This document shows positions 25,208 through 33,900 of a DNA stretch of 49,713 bases, one piece after another. Within the stretch, counting starts at the first letter, position 1. The number at the start of each line of letters is the position of its first letter. Made by a program: the position numbers and the translations under genes. Source of the stretch: Candidatus Coprosoma intestinipullorum (lineage in GTDB: Bacteria; Bacillota_I; Bacilli_A; RF39; UBA660); the NCBI GenBank assembly GCA_018713045.1, contig DVFV01000123.1, positions 1 through 49,713 on the forward strand, written 5' to 3'. The notes beneath the pieces were generated by a model. It was not told where the DNA came from. It did no database searches and worked only from the letters and a program-made list of their open reading frames with translations.

Positions 25208-26287
25208 ATTGAATTTATTTTCTTGTTCTTTGATCCAACTATCATTTTCGAAGTAATTTATTCCCATGGCGGCTTTGACTTCTTTGGTTGTTTCAATAGC
25301 TTTTTGTCTTGCCTTTTCAGTTCCATCTTTTAGTATTTGATAAACTTCTTTAATATGATTTTCCCAATATTTTCTTCTTTCTCTTATCGGTTTTAAGGTT
25401 TCTTCCATAACGTTATTTAGGAATTTTTTAACTTTCATATCCCCTATTCCACCTTTTTCGTAGGCTTTTTTAAGTTCATCTAGGTTTTGGAATTCTGGCC
25501 AATATTTAGCAAAGTGAGATGCGTTTGAAAAAGCTTCGAGATAGATAAATACTGGGTTGTTTTCAGTATGTCCAGGGTCTTCAATTTTTAAATGAGTAGG
25601 ATCTGTGTACATGCTCATGATTTTCTTTTTGACTTCTTCTTCTGAGTCTGATAAGTATATACAGTTGCCTAATGATTTACTCATTTTGGCATTACCATCT
25701 AGTCCTGGTAATCTTGAACAAAGTTTATTTTTAGGAAGCAAGATTTCTGGCTCAACTAAGGTTTTACCATAGATATTGTTAAAGCTTCTGACAATTTCTT
25801 TGGTTTGTTCAAGCATTGGAAGTTGGTCTTCACCAACGGGAACTAGGGTTGCTTTAAAGGCAGTTATATCAGCAGCCTGTGATACTGGATAAGCTAGGAA
25901 GCCTGCCGGGATCGATGTTTTAAAACCTCTTAATTTGATTTCATCTTTAATGGTTGGGTTGCGCTCGAGCCTTGAGACGGTTACAAGGTTTAAATAGTAA
26001 AAAGTAAGTTCACACAGTTCAGGAACTGCTGATTGAATAAAGATAGACGTTTTTTTAGGGTCAATGCCACAAGCAAGATAATCTAAAACAACTTCGATAA
26101 CGTTTTGTCTTATTTTTTCTGGATTATCAGCGTTATCAGTTAGAGCTTGGGCGTCAGCTATTTCGATGTATATTTCGTCAAAGTTTCCAGAATCTTGAAG
26201 TTCTACGCGGTTTTTAAGTGATCCGGCGTAGTGACCGATGTGAAGTTTTCCGGTTGGACGGTCTCCAGTTAATATTATTTTTTGCAT
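25205..26287 (-). CDS. trpS: Tryptophanyl-tRNA synthetase
   Basis: A class I aminoacyl-tRNA synthetase charging tRNA-Trp. The HIGH-type signature is [12 protein letters not shown] near residue 13-24. The [13 protein letters not shown] region and the KMSKSLGN loop near 200 are intact. At 360 residues it is about 30 longer than the B. subtilis enzyme, with extra charged sequence in the C-terminal half ([19 protein letters not shown]). It is the last gene of an operon NUDIX-unknown-trpS, its ATG overlapping the previous stop by 1 nt. No T-box is present upstream, unlike trpS in many Firmicutes. Confidence 0.95.
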   Translation of the reverse strand: MQKIILTGDRPTGKLHIGHYAGSLKNRVELQDSGNFDEIYIEIADAQALTDNADNPEKIRQNVIEVVLDYLACGIDPKKTSIFIQSAVPELCELTFYYLNLVTVSRLERNPTIKDEIKLRGFKTSIPAGFLAYPVSQAADITAFKATLVPVGEDQLPMLEQTKEIVRSFNNIYGKTLVEPEILLPKNKLCSRLPGLDGNAKMSKSLGNCIYLSDSEEEVKKKIMSMYTDPTHLKIEDPGHTENNPVFIYLEAFSNASHFAKYWPEFQNLDELKKAYEKGGIGDMKVKKFLNNVMEETLKPIRERRKYWENHIKEVYQILKDGTEKARQKAIETTKEVKAAMGINYFENDSWIKEQENKFN

Positions 26288-26886
26288 TATATCATTCCTT
26301 TTCTTCTTTTTTGTAATTTTTTTTGACCTTTTAAGGTAAAATCTATTTCTTTTGGTTCGATATTATCTACTTTGTATGTGTTGTGGTACAAAGGAAGTCC
26401 TTGCCATTTGTTTTGAGATAATATTTCTCTTTCAAGTAATTTTCCGTTTTGCCATAGTTCGCTGACGATGTAACTAGCCGTGCTTTGGAAATCGATGATG
26501 ATGTAGTTACCGATGTTTATAAATTTGCCAATACCATCACTTATTATTATTTTTTCGCAGGTCGCATTCCAAGCTTTTCTTTTAAAGACAAATCCATATT
26601 TGTTTTGAAGTGATTGATAGTTTTTGACAGTTATTTTCGGATTTTTTATTTTTTCTTGCATTTCTCTTTTTATTTCGTTTTCGTTTTTTTCAAGGGCAAC
26701 AGCATAAATTTTTACGCATTTTTCATTATCTGGAATTAGTGGGATATTGTCTTTGACCCATGAAATTAATCTCGTATCATCTTCTTTAGGATTTGAATAT
26801 TTGAAATTTTCAATGAGATAATTTTGGATAATTGGTTCATCCCATAATAAATTATAAATGTATGATATTTTACTGCATAGTTTCAT
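26287..26886 (-). CDS. Unknown 199-residue protein in the trpS operon
   Basis: I do not recognise a domain. It is soluble and looks like a mixed alpha/beta protein with conserved-looking patches [35 protein letters not shown] and [19 protein letters not shown]. It ends in a basic tail ([12 protein letters not shown]). There is no signal peptide or membrane helix. It starts 1 nt after the NUDIX hydrolase stop and overlaps the trpS start by 1 nt, so it must be co-translated with both. Confidence 0.75.
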   Translation of the reverse strand: MKLCSKISYIYNLLWDEPIIQNYLIENFKYSNPKEDDTRLISWVKDNIPLIPDNEKCVKIYAVALEKNENEIKREMQEKIKNPKITVKNYQSLQNKYGFVFKRKAWNATCEKIIISDGIGKFINIGNYIIIDFQSTASYIVSELWQNGKLLEREILSQNKWQGLPLYHNTYKVDNIEPKEIDFTLKGQKKLQKRRKGMI

Positions 26887-26887
26887 A

Positions 26888-27394
26888 TTATAGTTTGACC
26901 TCTCTATTCATTTCGTAAAAGTAATTTTCGAAGTAATCAAATGACGATTTAACTCCTGTACCGTTTTTAATCATTTCTTTAAATTCGCTTTGGGTTACGT
27001 ATTTGACGTCATTAACTTCTTTAGGGTCTAGTGTTAGTTCTTTTAGATTGATGTTTTTTTCAAGAAGGTATACTTCGGCATAATCAATCAATCTTTTATA
27101 TGTGGCAATATATTTAAGCTCATATTTGGAAATACTTAGTCCAAGTTCTTCTTTGATTTCTCTAATGGCTGCGGCAATTGGGGTTTCTCCAGCTTCAACG
27201 GCCCCGCCAGTATTGGCCCACATATTTGGAAATTTATGGGATGAGCTGACTCTTTGCTGAAGAAGGAGATTTCCTTTTTTATCTATAATCCAGACATGAA
27301 CAGAAACCCTAAAGTAACCTTTAGGGACGCTGTGTTTATCTGATACTAAACCGGTTGGTTCGTGTCTATCGTTATATAAATCAACTAATTCCAT
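26888..27394 (-). CDS. NUDIX hydrolase (YfcD/Idi-like)
   Basis: A 168-residue NUDIX protein. The NUDIX box GGAVEAGETPIAAAIREIKEELGL spans about 63-86 with all metal-binding Glu residues (E79, E82, E83). The N-terminal ELVDLYNDRHEPTGLV and HVWIIDKKGNLLLQQR look like the YfcD and isopentenyl-diphosphate isomerase-like branch, whose substrates are often uncertain. Idi itself would need extra Cys/Glu residues that I do not see. Start ATG 27394 follows AGGTGATTTTC; the track's GTG 27403 overlaps that site. It is the first gene of the trpS operon. Confidence 0.9.
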   Translation of the reverse strand: MELVDLYNDRHEPTGLVSDKHSVPKGYFRVSVHVWIIDKKGNLLLQQRVSSSHKFPNMWANTGGAVEAGETPIAAAIREIKEELGLSISKYELKYIATYKRLIDYAEVYLLEKNINLKELTLDPKEVNDVKYVTQSEFKEMIKNGTGVKSSFDYFENYFYEMNREVKL

Positions 27395-27411
27395 GAAAAT
27401 CACCTGTTTTC

Positions 27412-27440
27412 ATTATAACAGATAAATTTTAATTAGTAAA
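27412..27440 (-). promoter_or_regulatory. Promoter of the NUDIX-trpS operon
   Basis: TTTACT, 17 nt, TATAAT with an extended TG. The -35 directly abuts the fkbM-like stop codon, and only 17 nt separate the -10 from the start codon. Confidence 0.75.
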
Positions 27441-28364
27441 TTAAATTGCGATTAAAGTTATTTCGGTTGGGTATATTGGACCGCCATGATATCTTAGATA
27501 AAACTTATAAGTATTATCCATTTCTTTGATCATTTTAGGTATTTGCCAGATATCTTCATTACTGTGATAGATCGATATCAGTAGTTTAGGATGGGAGGCC
27601 TTAATATGATTTTGGGCACCTTTTAGGGCTTTTTGCTCCATGCCTTCGATATCACTTTTGATGATCGTTATTTTTTCTTTTATTTCGTCATCTAGGGTGG
27701 TTATTTGAACTTTAGTCTCCCCTTCTTTGGATAAGGTATTGGCGGAGATACCAGATTCGTTTATTTTTAAATATTCTTCACCTTTTTTATCACTCACACC
27801 TTTTTCGATGATTTCAAGGTTTGGAATCGAAGAAGTATTGGCTTTTAGATATTCGATTGTTTCAGGGCTTATTTCAAAGCAGTATATTTTTTTATAGTTG
27901 TCTCCATAATTTTGAGTAAATGATATGGCGGTGTCGCCTATATAGGCACCTAGGTCCACTAATACTTCTTCTTTGTTTGGCTTGATTAGGTCTAGATCGA
28001 AATAGTCGTCATAGGTATTTTCAATTACTTTAGAGAGGGTTTTAAAGTCGTAGTTATACCAATTATTGATGGTGGCAAGCAAGACTAGTTTTGAACGATA
28101 GTCTTCTAGTGATTCATACAATTTTTGGTATTCTTTGTAGTTTTCTTTTAAGGCTTTGGCCTTTTTTTCGATTTCTTCGAAGTTGTCCTCCTCTTCTTTT
28201 AAAAGGCCCCAATAGTTAAAGTCGTTTAGAAATTTTTCGATTCCTTTTTTAGTTTCGGGGTTTAGGTTTACGTAAAGATTTTTGATATGATTGAAGATTT
28301 CTTGGGTACTTGAGGTTTTGAAATGTTCTATTAAATCGTAAAAGTTTTTATCGATATAATTCAT
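27441..28364 (-). CDS. FkbM-family SAM-dependent methyltransferase
   Basis: A 307-residue protein. The first 130 residues are helical and charged, with no recognised domain. The C-terminal Methyltransf_21/FkbM domain has motif I VLVDLGAYIGDTAISF (about 135-149), then FEISPETIEYL, ITIIKSDIEGMEQKALKGA and PKLLISIYH. FkbM enzymes methylate hydroxyls on sugars or polyketides. Here a cell-surface glycan substrate is possible but unproven. GGAG precedes the start. It is divergent from def and upstream of the trpS operon promoter. Confidence 0.88.
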   Translation of the reverse strand: MNYIDKNFYDLIEHFKTSSTQEIFNHIKNLYVNLNPETKKGIEKFLNDFNYWGLLKEEEDNFEEIEKKAKALKENYKEYQKLYESLEDYRSKLVLLATINNWYNYDFKTLSKVIENTYDDYFDLDLIKPNKEEVLVDLGAYIGDTAISFTQNYGDNYKKIYCFEISPETIEYLKANTSSIPNLEIIEKGVSDKKGEEYLKINESGISANTLSKEGETKVQITTLDDEIKEKITIIKSDIEGMEQKALKGAQNHIKASHPKLLISIYHSNEDIWQIPKMIKEMDNTYKFYLRYHGGPIYPTEITLIAI

Positions 28365-28419
28365 TTTTTTCTCCTTTCTATATAAGGATATTAAACTTTT
28401 ATTTATTTATGATTTTGGT

Positions 28420-28448
28420 TTGACAATATACCAGCAAAATTATATAAT
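28420..28448 (+). promoter_or_regulatory. Sigma-A promoter of def
   Basis: Perfect TTGACA, 17 nt, perfect TATAAT. It leaves a leader of about 85 nt before the def ATG. Confidence 0.88.
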
Positions 28449-28459
28449 ACGAAGAGTTT

Positions 28460-28492
28460 ATGGATGTGTGTAAAGTAGATGAAATCCATTAA
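28460..28492 (+). other. Possible 10-codon upstream ORF and hairpin in the def leader
   Basis: ATG...TAA encoding MDVCKVDEIH just after the predicted transcript start. Its first and last parts pair (ATGGAT with ATCCAT). The weak GAAGAG site is very close to the ATG. It may be chance. Confidence 0.3.
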
Positions 28493-28539
28493 TAGTTTTA
28501 AAGAAAAATATGATAAAATAGATATATGGAGATGATATT

Positions 28540-29088
28540 ATGTTTAAACCACTAAAAATGGTTGATGAGAAACAAAAAATTATTCGAACAACGTGCAAAG
28601 AGGTAAAATTTCCACTTTCAAAGGAGTATAAAGATTTAATCGATAAATCAATTAAGCATTTAACTTACAGTCAAATTGAAGAATATGCAAATAAGTATGA
28701 TATTAGGCCAGGAACGGCTTTAGCTTTTCCACAAATTGGAATCAATGCCAGAATAATCATCATCGTTTACGAATATGAGAAAGGTAAGTTTAAAAATTAT
28801 GTGATGGTTAATCCAAAGATAATTAGCCATTCTGAGGAAATGGTTGCTTTAGAAGAGGGGGAAGGATGTCTTAGTGTAAATAGAGATGTCGAAGGTCATG
28901 TTCCAAGGTATGCGAGAATTACGGTTACTGGTTATGACGAGGATGGAAACAAAATGACAATTAGAGCTAGAGAGTATTTGGCAATTATTTTCCAACATGA
29001 GATTGATCACCTTAACGGAATGCTTTTTTACGATCATATAAATAAAAAAAGACCTTTCTATACAGATAGTGAGATGCGTTTGATTTAG
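28540..29088 (+). CDS. def: Peptide deformylase
   Basis: Removes the formyl group from N-terminal fMet of new proteins. At 182 residues with the insertions of the type 2 (Gram-positive) form, it has EGCLS with metal ligand C110 and HEIDH with H153, E154 and H157. Motif I, usually GxGLAAPQ, reads GTALAFPQ: the active-site Gln (Q65) remains but the second Gly and the AA pair are changed. It is preceded by GGAGATGATATT and followed 9 nt later by the arylsulfotransferase-like gene, which is probably co-transcribed. Confidence 0.93.
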   Translation: MFKPLKMVDEKQKIIRTTCKEVKFPLSKEYKDLIDKSIKHLTYSQIEEYANKYDIRPGTALAFPQIGINARIIIIVYEYEKGKFKNYVMVNPKIISHSEEMVALEEGEGCLSVNRDVEGHVPRYARITVTGYDEDGNKMTIRAREYLAIIFQHEIDHLNGMLFYDHINKKRPFYTDSEMRLI

Positions 29089-29097
29089 AGGTGCTTT

Positions 29098-30810
29098 ATG
29101 AAAAAGATAATTTTTAAATATGTTTTATTAATTGTGGTTACTTTTGCGGCTTCAATTTTTATTTACGAGTATATTCAAAAATCTACAGCAGTCGATACGG
29201 AATACGATATTTTGTCACATCAGAAGGATTTAGAAAATCAATATTTGGCAAATACTAATTATACTTTGGATAATCCGAATGTTCTTTTGAATTTTTATGG
29301 TAATTCGCCTTTAACGGCTTTGGTCGTTTTCGAGACTAAAGATTTAACTTCGGTTACGGTAACGGTTAAGGGTAAGGATGGTGCGGCAGATATTACGCAC
29401 ACTTTTGTGCCGAATAAAGTTCATATTTTACCGATTTATGGTCTTTATCCAGATTACGATAATAAGGTGGTTATTACAGCTAGTGGAACATCGAAGGAAA
29501 TTACGATTAAAACTGATGCTTTACCTGATGATTTTACAAAGGCAACTTATGTTTCAGATATGGAACTTGAGGATGGAGAATTTTATTTTACAACTCCAGA
29601 AGATAAAGGATATACAGCAGCTTATGATGAGAATGGTGAAGTTAGGTGGTATTTAACTGGTGATTATAAATGGGATATTCAAAGGTTAAATAATGGACAT
29701 ATTATAATCGGCAGTGATAAGCTCGTAAGTCAGCCTTATTATAGTATTGGTCTTGTGGAGATGGATTTGCTTGGAAAAATTTACTACGAGTACAATATTC
29801 CAGGAGGATACCATCATAATATGATCGAGTTTGATAATGGAAATTTACTTATCGCTTCAAATAATGATAATGATACACGTGAAGATTATATAGTTGAAAT
29901 TGACCGGGCAACTGGTAATATTGCGAAGGAAATCGATTTGAATAAGATTTTAGGTGGTAATCATGAGGGCAACTGGTTTGGCATTACTTCCCTAGCCTAT
30001 GATGCTCCGACTAATTCTTTAACGATTTCAGGTTATCATAATGACATGATTATCAATATTGACTACGCTTCGACAGAAATAAACTGGATTATCAGTAAAC
30101 ATGATTTAGGTAAGCTTAATAAGTACAAGTTAGATGGCGATAGTTTACCAGATTCACCTGAGACAGTAACACTTATTAATTCTGATGAGTTTGTAGTTAC
30201 TAGTTTAGATGGCGATAAAAGAGTTTTACTTACTTACAAGTTAGATAGAGTGAATAAAACGTTTGAGGTGACAAATAAAATTACACTAGATGATAATGAG
30301 AATGCTTATATCGATAAGACTGATGATGGTTATTTAATAACTCAAGGTAATAATATTTTGAGGGTTAATGATTCTTCTGCTGAGAGATTGCTTTCTATTA
30401 ATTCTACTCTTTATAATACTAAGTTGATGCCACTTTACGCGAATGATATATATACTGGAGTTCAAGGCACGCGACTTGGAGTTTTAGGTAAGACACCGAC
30501 TACTTCTAATCATTTGCTTATATGGGCAAAGGAAGACGAAAGTATTATCGATAAATATAATTTGAATTTTTATAAAGATGTTTATGGTCTTAGATTTGCA
30601 GGAACATTTAGTAAAGATGACGATGTTCAACTTATTTTAGACAATGTTTTAAGTAAAAAAACTTACGATATTCAAATTCCCGATAGCGACGATGAGGAAA
30701 TAGTTACTTCAAAATATGTCAACGAGGATGAAATTAAAGGTAAATATTATATATTTATAAGAATAAATGGAACAATTTATAAGCTTAATAAATATGTTGT
30801 ATTCTATTAG
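29098..30810 (+). CDS. Arylsulfotransferase (ASST)-family exported protein, altered active site
   Basis: A 570-residue protein anchored by an N-terminal helix (about 7-25) and exposed outside. Residues about 55-140 match the ASST N-terminal domain (NPNVLLNFYGNSPLTALV). About 145-450 form the ASST beta-propeller (QRLNNGHIIIGS, HHNMIEFDNGNLLIASN, WFGITSLAYDAPTNSLTISGYHNDMI). Members transfer sulfate between phenols using histidines. By recalled motifs, only the first His (H239/H240) is kept. The HxNS His is Gly295, the following SxR Arg is Tyr313 and the QH near 353-356 is absent. It may not be a sulfotransferase. Second gene after def. Confidence 0.82.
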   Translation: MKKIIFKYVLLIVVTFAASIFIYEYIQKSTAVDTEYDILSHQKDLENQYLANTNYTLDNPNVLLNFYGNSPLTALVVFETKDLTSVTVTVKGKDGAADITHTFVPNKVHILPIYGLYPDYDNKVVITASGTSKEITIKTDALPDDFTKATYVSDMELEDGEFYFTTPEDKGYTAAYDENGEVRWYLTGDYKWDIQRLNNGHIIIGSDKLVSQPYYSIGLVEMDLLGKIYYEYNIPGGYHHNMIEFDNGNLLIASNNDNDTREDYIVEIDRATGNIAKEIDLNKILGGNHEGNWFGITSLAYDAPTNSLTISGYHNDMIINIDYASTEINWIISKHDLGKLNKYKLDGDSLPDSPETVTLINSDEFVVTSLDGDKRVLLTYKLDRVNKTFEVTNKITLDDNENAYIDKTDDGYLITQGNNILRVNDSSAERLLSINSTLYNTKLMPLYANDIYTGVQGTRLGVLGKTPTTSNHLLIWAKEDESIIDKYNLNFYKDVYGLRFAGTFSKDDDVQLILDNVLSKKTYDIQIPDSDDEEIVTSKYVNEDEIKGKYYIFIRINGTIYKLNKYVVFY

Positions 30811-30842
30811 AAAAGATGTTACTTTTGGGTAACATCTTTTTA
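30811..30842. terminator. Bidirectional terminator between the ASST-like and ABC-F genes
   Basis: AAAAGATGTTAC pairs perfectly with GTAACATCTTTT at the convergent gene ends, with T on both strands. Confidence 0.9.
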
Positions 30843-32435
30843 TTTGTTTTTTTCTAAGTAATCTAGATATTCATCATATGTCATTTGTTTGTCGGTGTAT
30901 GTTCCATCATCGTGGATATCGATTAACCGGTTGGCTAGGGTTCTAATAAGTTCAGTATCAAAACTTGCAATAACAATTGGTCCATTAAATTTTGCTAATC
31001 CGTTATTTAAGGAGGTTATAGATTCGATATCAAGGTGGTTGGTAGGTTCATCTAATAGTAAAACATTTCCTTTATTAAGCATCATTTTAGAAAACATACA
31101 TCTAACTTTTTCACCACCGGACAAGACTTTGACACTTTTTAGTGATTCTTCTCCAGAGAATAGCATTCGACCTAGAAATCCTCGGACAAAGCTATCGTCT
31201 TTGTTTTCTGAATATTTACGTAACCATTCGATAAGATTTTCGTCTTCAGTAAAATATTCATCGTGGTTTTTAGGAAAATAAGACATTATGACGGTAGAAC
31301 CGATTTTTATTTCACCACTGTCGGGAGTTATTTCACCAGTAATTACTTTAAATAAAGTTGTTTTAGCTATTTCATTTTCTCCTATTAGGGCAATTTTATC
31401 ATCAGGCTTAATGTTTAAGGTAAAGTTTTTTAAAATTTGTTTACCATTGATAGTTACGTTTATTTTGCTTAGGGTTATTACTTCCTTCCCTAGTCTTCTT
31501 TCATATTCGAAGTTTATGTATGGATATTTTCTAGATGATGGAACAAGTTCTTCTAAGGTTATTTTATCTAATAATTTTTTACGAGATGTGGCTTGTTTTG
31601 ATTTTGAGGCATTTGCTGAGAAACGGGCAATAAAGCTTTCGAGCTCTTTTATTTTGGCTTCTTTTTTCTTGTTGGCTTCTTTTATTTGTTTTTGCATAAG
31701 TTCATTAGTTTGATACCAGAAATCATAGTTTCCAACGGTCATTTTAATTTTTTGTCTATCGATATCGACCATATAGGTACAAATTTTATTTAGAAAATGG
31801 CGGTCGTGAGACACTAGGATTATGGTTCCTTTAAAGTCTAATAGGAAGTTTTCAAGCCAGATTTTACTTTTTAAATCTAAACCGTTTGTCGGTTCATCTA
31901 ATAATAGGATATCTGGCTCACCAAATAGAGCTTGAGCGAGTAAAACTTTGACTTTATCTTTGTCAGTTAGTTCTTTCATATTTTTATCATAGTATGAATT
32001 ATCTAGGCCTAATCCTGATAATAATATCGCAGCATTACTTTCAGCTTCCCAGCCGTTTAAACTTTCGAATTCGTCTTCTAATTTTGCTACTGTTATGCCA
32101 TCTTCATCGGTGAAATCAGGTTTCATATATAATGCTTCTTTTTCTTTCATGATTTGATATAATCTGTCGTTACCCATAATAACGGTATCGATAACCGTAT
32201 ATTCGTCGTAGGCATTATGATTTTGCTTTAAAACAGATATTCTTTCGTATTTGTCTTTGATAATTTCACCGGTAGATGATTCAATTTCACCAGTTAATAT
32301 TTTTAGAAATGTACTTTTTCCAGCACCGTTTGCACCAATGACACCATAACATTCATGGGGTTTAAATTCGAGATTTACGTTTTCGAATAATACTCTTTTG
32401 CCAAATCTTAAACTTAAATTTTTAACTTGTAACAT
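30840..32435 (-). CDS. ABC-F family ATPase (YbiT/YkpA type)
   Basis: A soluble two-NBD ATPase of the ABC-F class, which binds the ribosomal E-site region, 531 residues. NBD1 has Walker A GANGAGKST and Walker B LLLDEPTNGLD, but the signature is LTDKDKVKV in place of LSGGQ. A charged linker of about 80 residues (KQIKEANKKKEAKIKELE) follows. NBD2 has Walker A GENEIAKTT, where the Gly before Lys is Ala, a normal LSGGEKVR and LLLDEPTNHLD. Similar changes occur, as far as I recall, in YkpA/YbiT-like proteins. It could affect translation or antibiotic tolerance. Start ATG 32435 fits the GAGGTGA site. Confidence 0.9.
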   Translation of the reverse strand: MLQVKNLSLRFGKRVLFENVNLEFKPHECYGVIGANGAGKSTFLKILTGEIESSTGEIIKDKYERISVLKQNHNAYDEYTVIDTVIMGNDRLYQIMKEKEALYMKPDFTDEDGITVAKLEDEFESLNGWEAESNAAILLSGLGLDNSYYDKNMKELTDKDKVKVLLAQALFGEPDILLLDEPTNGLDLKSKIWLENFLLDFKGTIILVSHDRHFLNKICTYMVDIDRQKIKMTVGNYDFWYQTNELMQKQIKEANKKKEAKIKELESFIARFSANASKSKQATSRKKLLDKITLEELVPSSRKYPYINFEYERRLGKEVITLSKINVTINGKQILKNFTLNIKPDDKIALIGENEIAKTTLFKVITGEITPDSGEIKIGSTVIMSYFPKNHDEYFTEDENLIEWLRKYSENKDDSFVRGFLGRMLFSGEESLKSVKVLSGGEKVRCMFSKMMLNKGNVLLLDEPTNHLDIESITSLNNGLAKFNGPIVIASFDTELIRTLANRLIDIHDDGTYTDKQMTYDEYLDYLEKNK

Positions 32436-32451
32436 AAAAATCACCTCTTCC

Positions 32452-32480
32452 ATTATACAGGAAAAGGTTTATTTTTTAAA
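32452..32480 (-). promoter_or_regulatory. Promoter of the ABC-F gene
   Basis: TTTAAA, 17 nt, TATAAT, with only 16 nt between the -10 and the ATG. Confidence 0.55.
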
Positions 32481-32561
32481 GGATAATTTTTTTATATTGA
32501 GTTTTACTTCTTTTATTTCTTTAACGATTGTGGGTAGATACATTTCGCATTAATATTTTAT

Positions 32562-32592
32562 GAAAAAAGCACATTTATTTTTTTGTGCTTAT
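32562..32592 (-). terminator. Intrinsic terminator of the smc operon
   Basis: AAGCACA pairs with TGTGCTT and is followed by TTTT on the minus strand, just after the gene for the tail-anchored protein. Confidence 0.75.
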
Positions 32593-32596
32593 AACT

Positions 32597-33886
32597 TTAA
32601 TTTAGTATTGTTTCAACAATTGTAATTATGCCAAGTCCGAAAGCAGCACCACTTATAAATGTTAAAAATAATGGGTTTGCAAAGGCTGCTTGCGTAAATT
32701 TTGGTGGAGTTAATCTTTTTACTTTAACTTTTGCGTTGGTTTTTTGAAGATTATCAGAGTCTTTAACTTCTTCATATACTTCTTCAGCAGTTTCTTTAGT
32801 CTCATCTGGTAATTCTGTACGTTCTTCTGGAACTTCGTATTCTTTTAGAAGGTCTTTTTCTTCTTCCGTTAAAGGAGTGTTTGTTTTTAATTTTTCATGA
32901 ATTTTGTCAAATGTATTGTCTACTAAGTAATTATCGATGTTTTGATTTAAATCGTCTTCTTTTTTCTCGTCTTCCATATTAACTTTAGTTTCAGTAACAC
33001 TTTTGGTATTGTCGATTTGCTTTTCTTCGCCAAATGATATTTTAGTTTGACCATTTTCTTCTAATTTGACAAATATTGGCTGGAAACCTTTACCGAAGTC
33101 GACCATAAGCATTCCATCGGTTATAGTTTTGTCGGTTTGTCTTATACCATAGATGTTTTTGATGTGATAATTTTCTTTTAGGTAATCGGCTATTTGATCG
33201 ATTGGGTATTCAGCTTTATCAATGTTTACCGTGTCGTTTTCTCTTAAGGCGGTGTTTCTTTGAGTTTCCATGGCATCTTTAATACTTTTATCGATTTCTT
33301 CACGATTATTCATTTTATCAAATTTTATACTTTGTAGGATGATTTCATAGATGTTGGTGTTTGGATTGATTTGATTAATCGTGTGAGGTATTCCATCTTT
33401 AACGTATGTGATAACTGAACCTGTGTTGCTTACTTTATATTCGGTAATTCCGTTTTCTTTGAATAGTGTTTGAAGATCAACATCGATATTTTTCTTGACG
33501 GCTTCTTTTTTAGTTTCTTTGTTTTCTAAGGTGCTTTTATATGTTTCATCTAACTCTTTTAAGGCTTCTTTATATTCTTTTCTACCAGTTAGATCGATTT
33601 TACCGAATTTTTTGAGAACTGGGATGTCGGCATCTTTAAGTCTTTTTTCAAATTCATTATGATAATCGCTTGTTTTAGTGTATTTCTTTTGTTCAATTTC
33701 TTTTTTTATTTCGTCTTTTACAAGGTTGATTGTCTCGATTATCGTCTGATTTATTATTCTGTTGGTTGCAAAATGGGGATCGATAATTTGAGGCATTCCG
33801 TTTTTGTATTTGAAGACCGTAACTTTTTTGTTTTCTTTAACAAAGATAAAGTTTTCACCGTTAATGGTTACAATTCTTTTATTCAT
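32597..33886 (-). CDS. Tail-anchored protein with an internal duplication, unknown function
   Basis: I do not recognise it. The 429 residues hold a repeated unit: about 23-68 (VFKYKNGMPQIIDPH...TIIETINLVKDEI) aligns with about 157-210 (ITYVKDGIPHTINQ...IILQSIKFDKMN...). A third domain lies near 225-290 (YPIDQIADYLKENYHIKNIYGI). A long acidic, disordered stretch (about 295-385) leads to a single C-terminal membrane helix (PLFLTFISGAAFGLGIITIV). There is no signal peptide, so the N-terminal domains should be cytoplasmic and tethered by the tail. It is 14 nt after smc and shares its promoter and terminator. Confidence 0.8.
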   Translation of the reverse strand: MNKRIVTINGENFIFVKENKKVTVFKYKNGMPQIIDPHFATNRIINQTIIETINLVKDEIKKEIEQKKYTKTSDYHNEFEKRLKDADIPVLKKFGKIDLTGRKEYKEALKELDETYKSTLENKETKKEAVKKNIDVDLQTLFKENGITEYKVSNTGSVITYVKDGIPHTINQINPNTNIYEIILQSIKFDKMNNREEIDKSIKDAMETQRNTALRENDTVNIDKAEYPIDQIADYLKENYHIKNIYGIRQTDKTITDGMLMVDFGKGFQPIFVKLEENGQTKISFGEEKQIDNTKSVTETKVNMEDEKKEDDLNQNIDNYLVDNTFDKIHEKLKTNTPLTEEEKDLLKEYEVPEERTELPDETKETAEEVYEEVKDSDNLQKTNAKVKVKRLTPPKFTQAAFANPLFLTFISGAAFGLGIITIVETILN

Positions 33887-33900
33887 ATTTTTCCTCTTTT

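Noticed and set aside
32469-32543. 24-codon minus-strand ORF (MYLPTIVKEIKEVK...) between the ABC-F and tail-anchored genes
   Set aside because: Protein-like in feel but no ribosome site, and a stop lies directly upstream; likely chance in AT-rich DNA or an old remnant.
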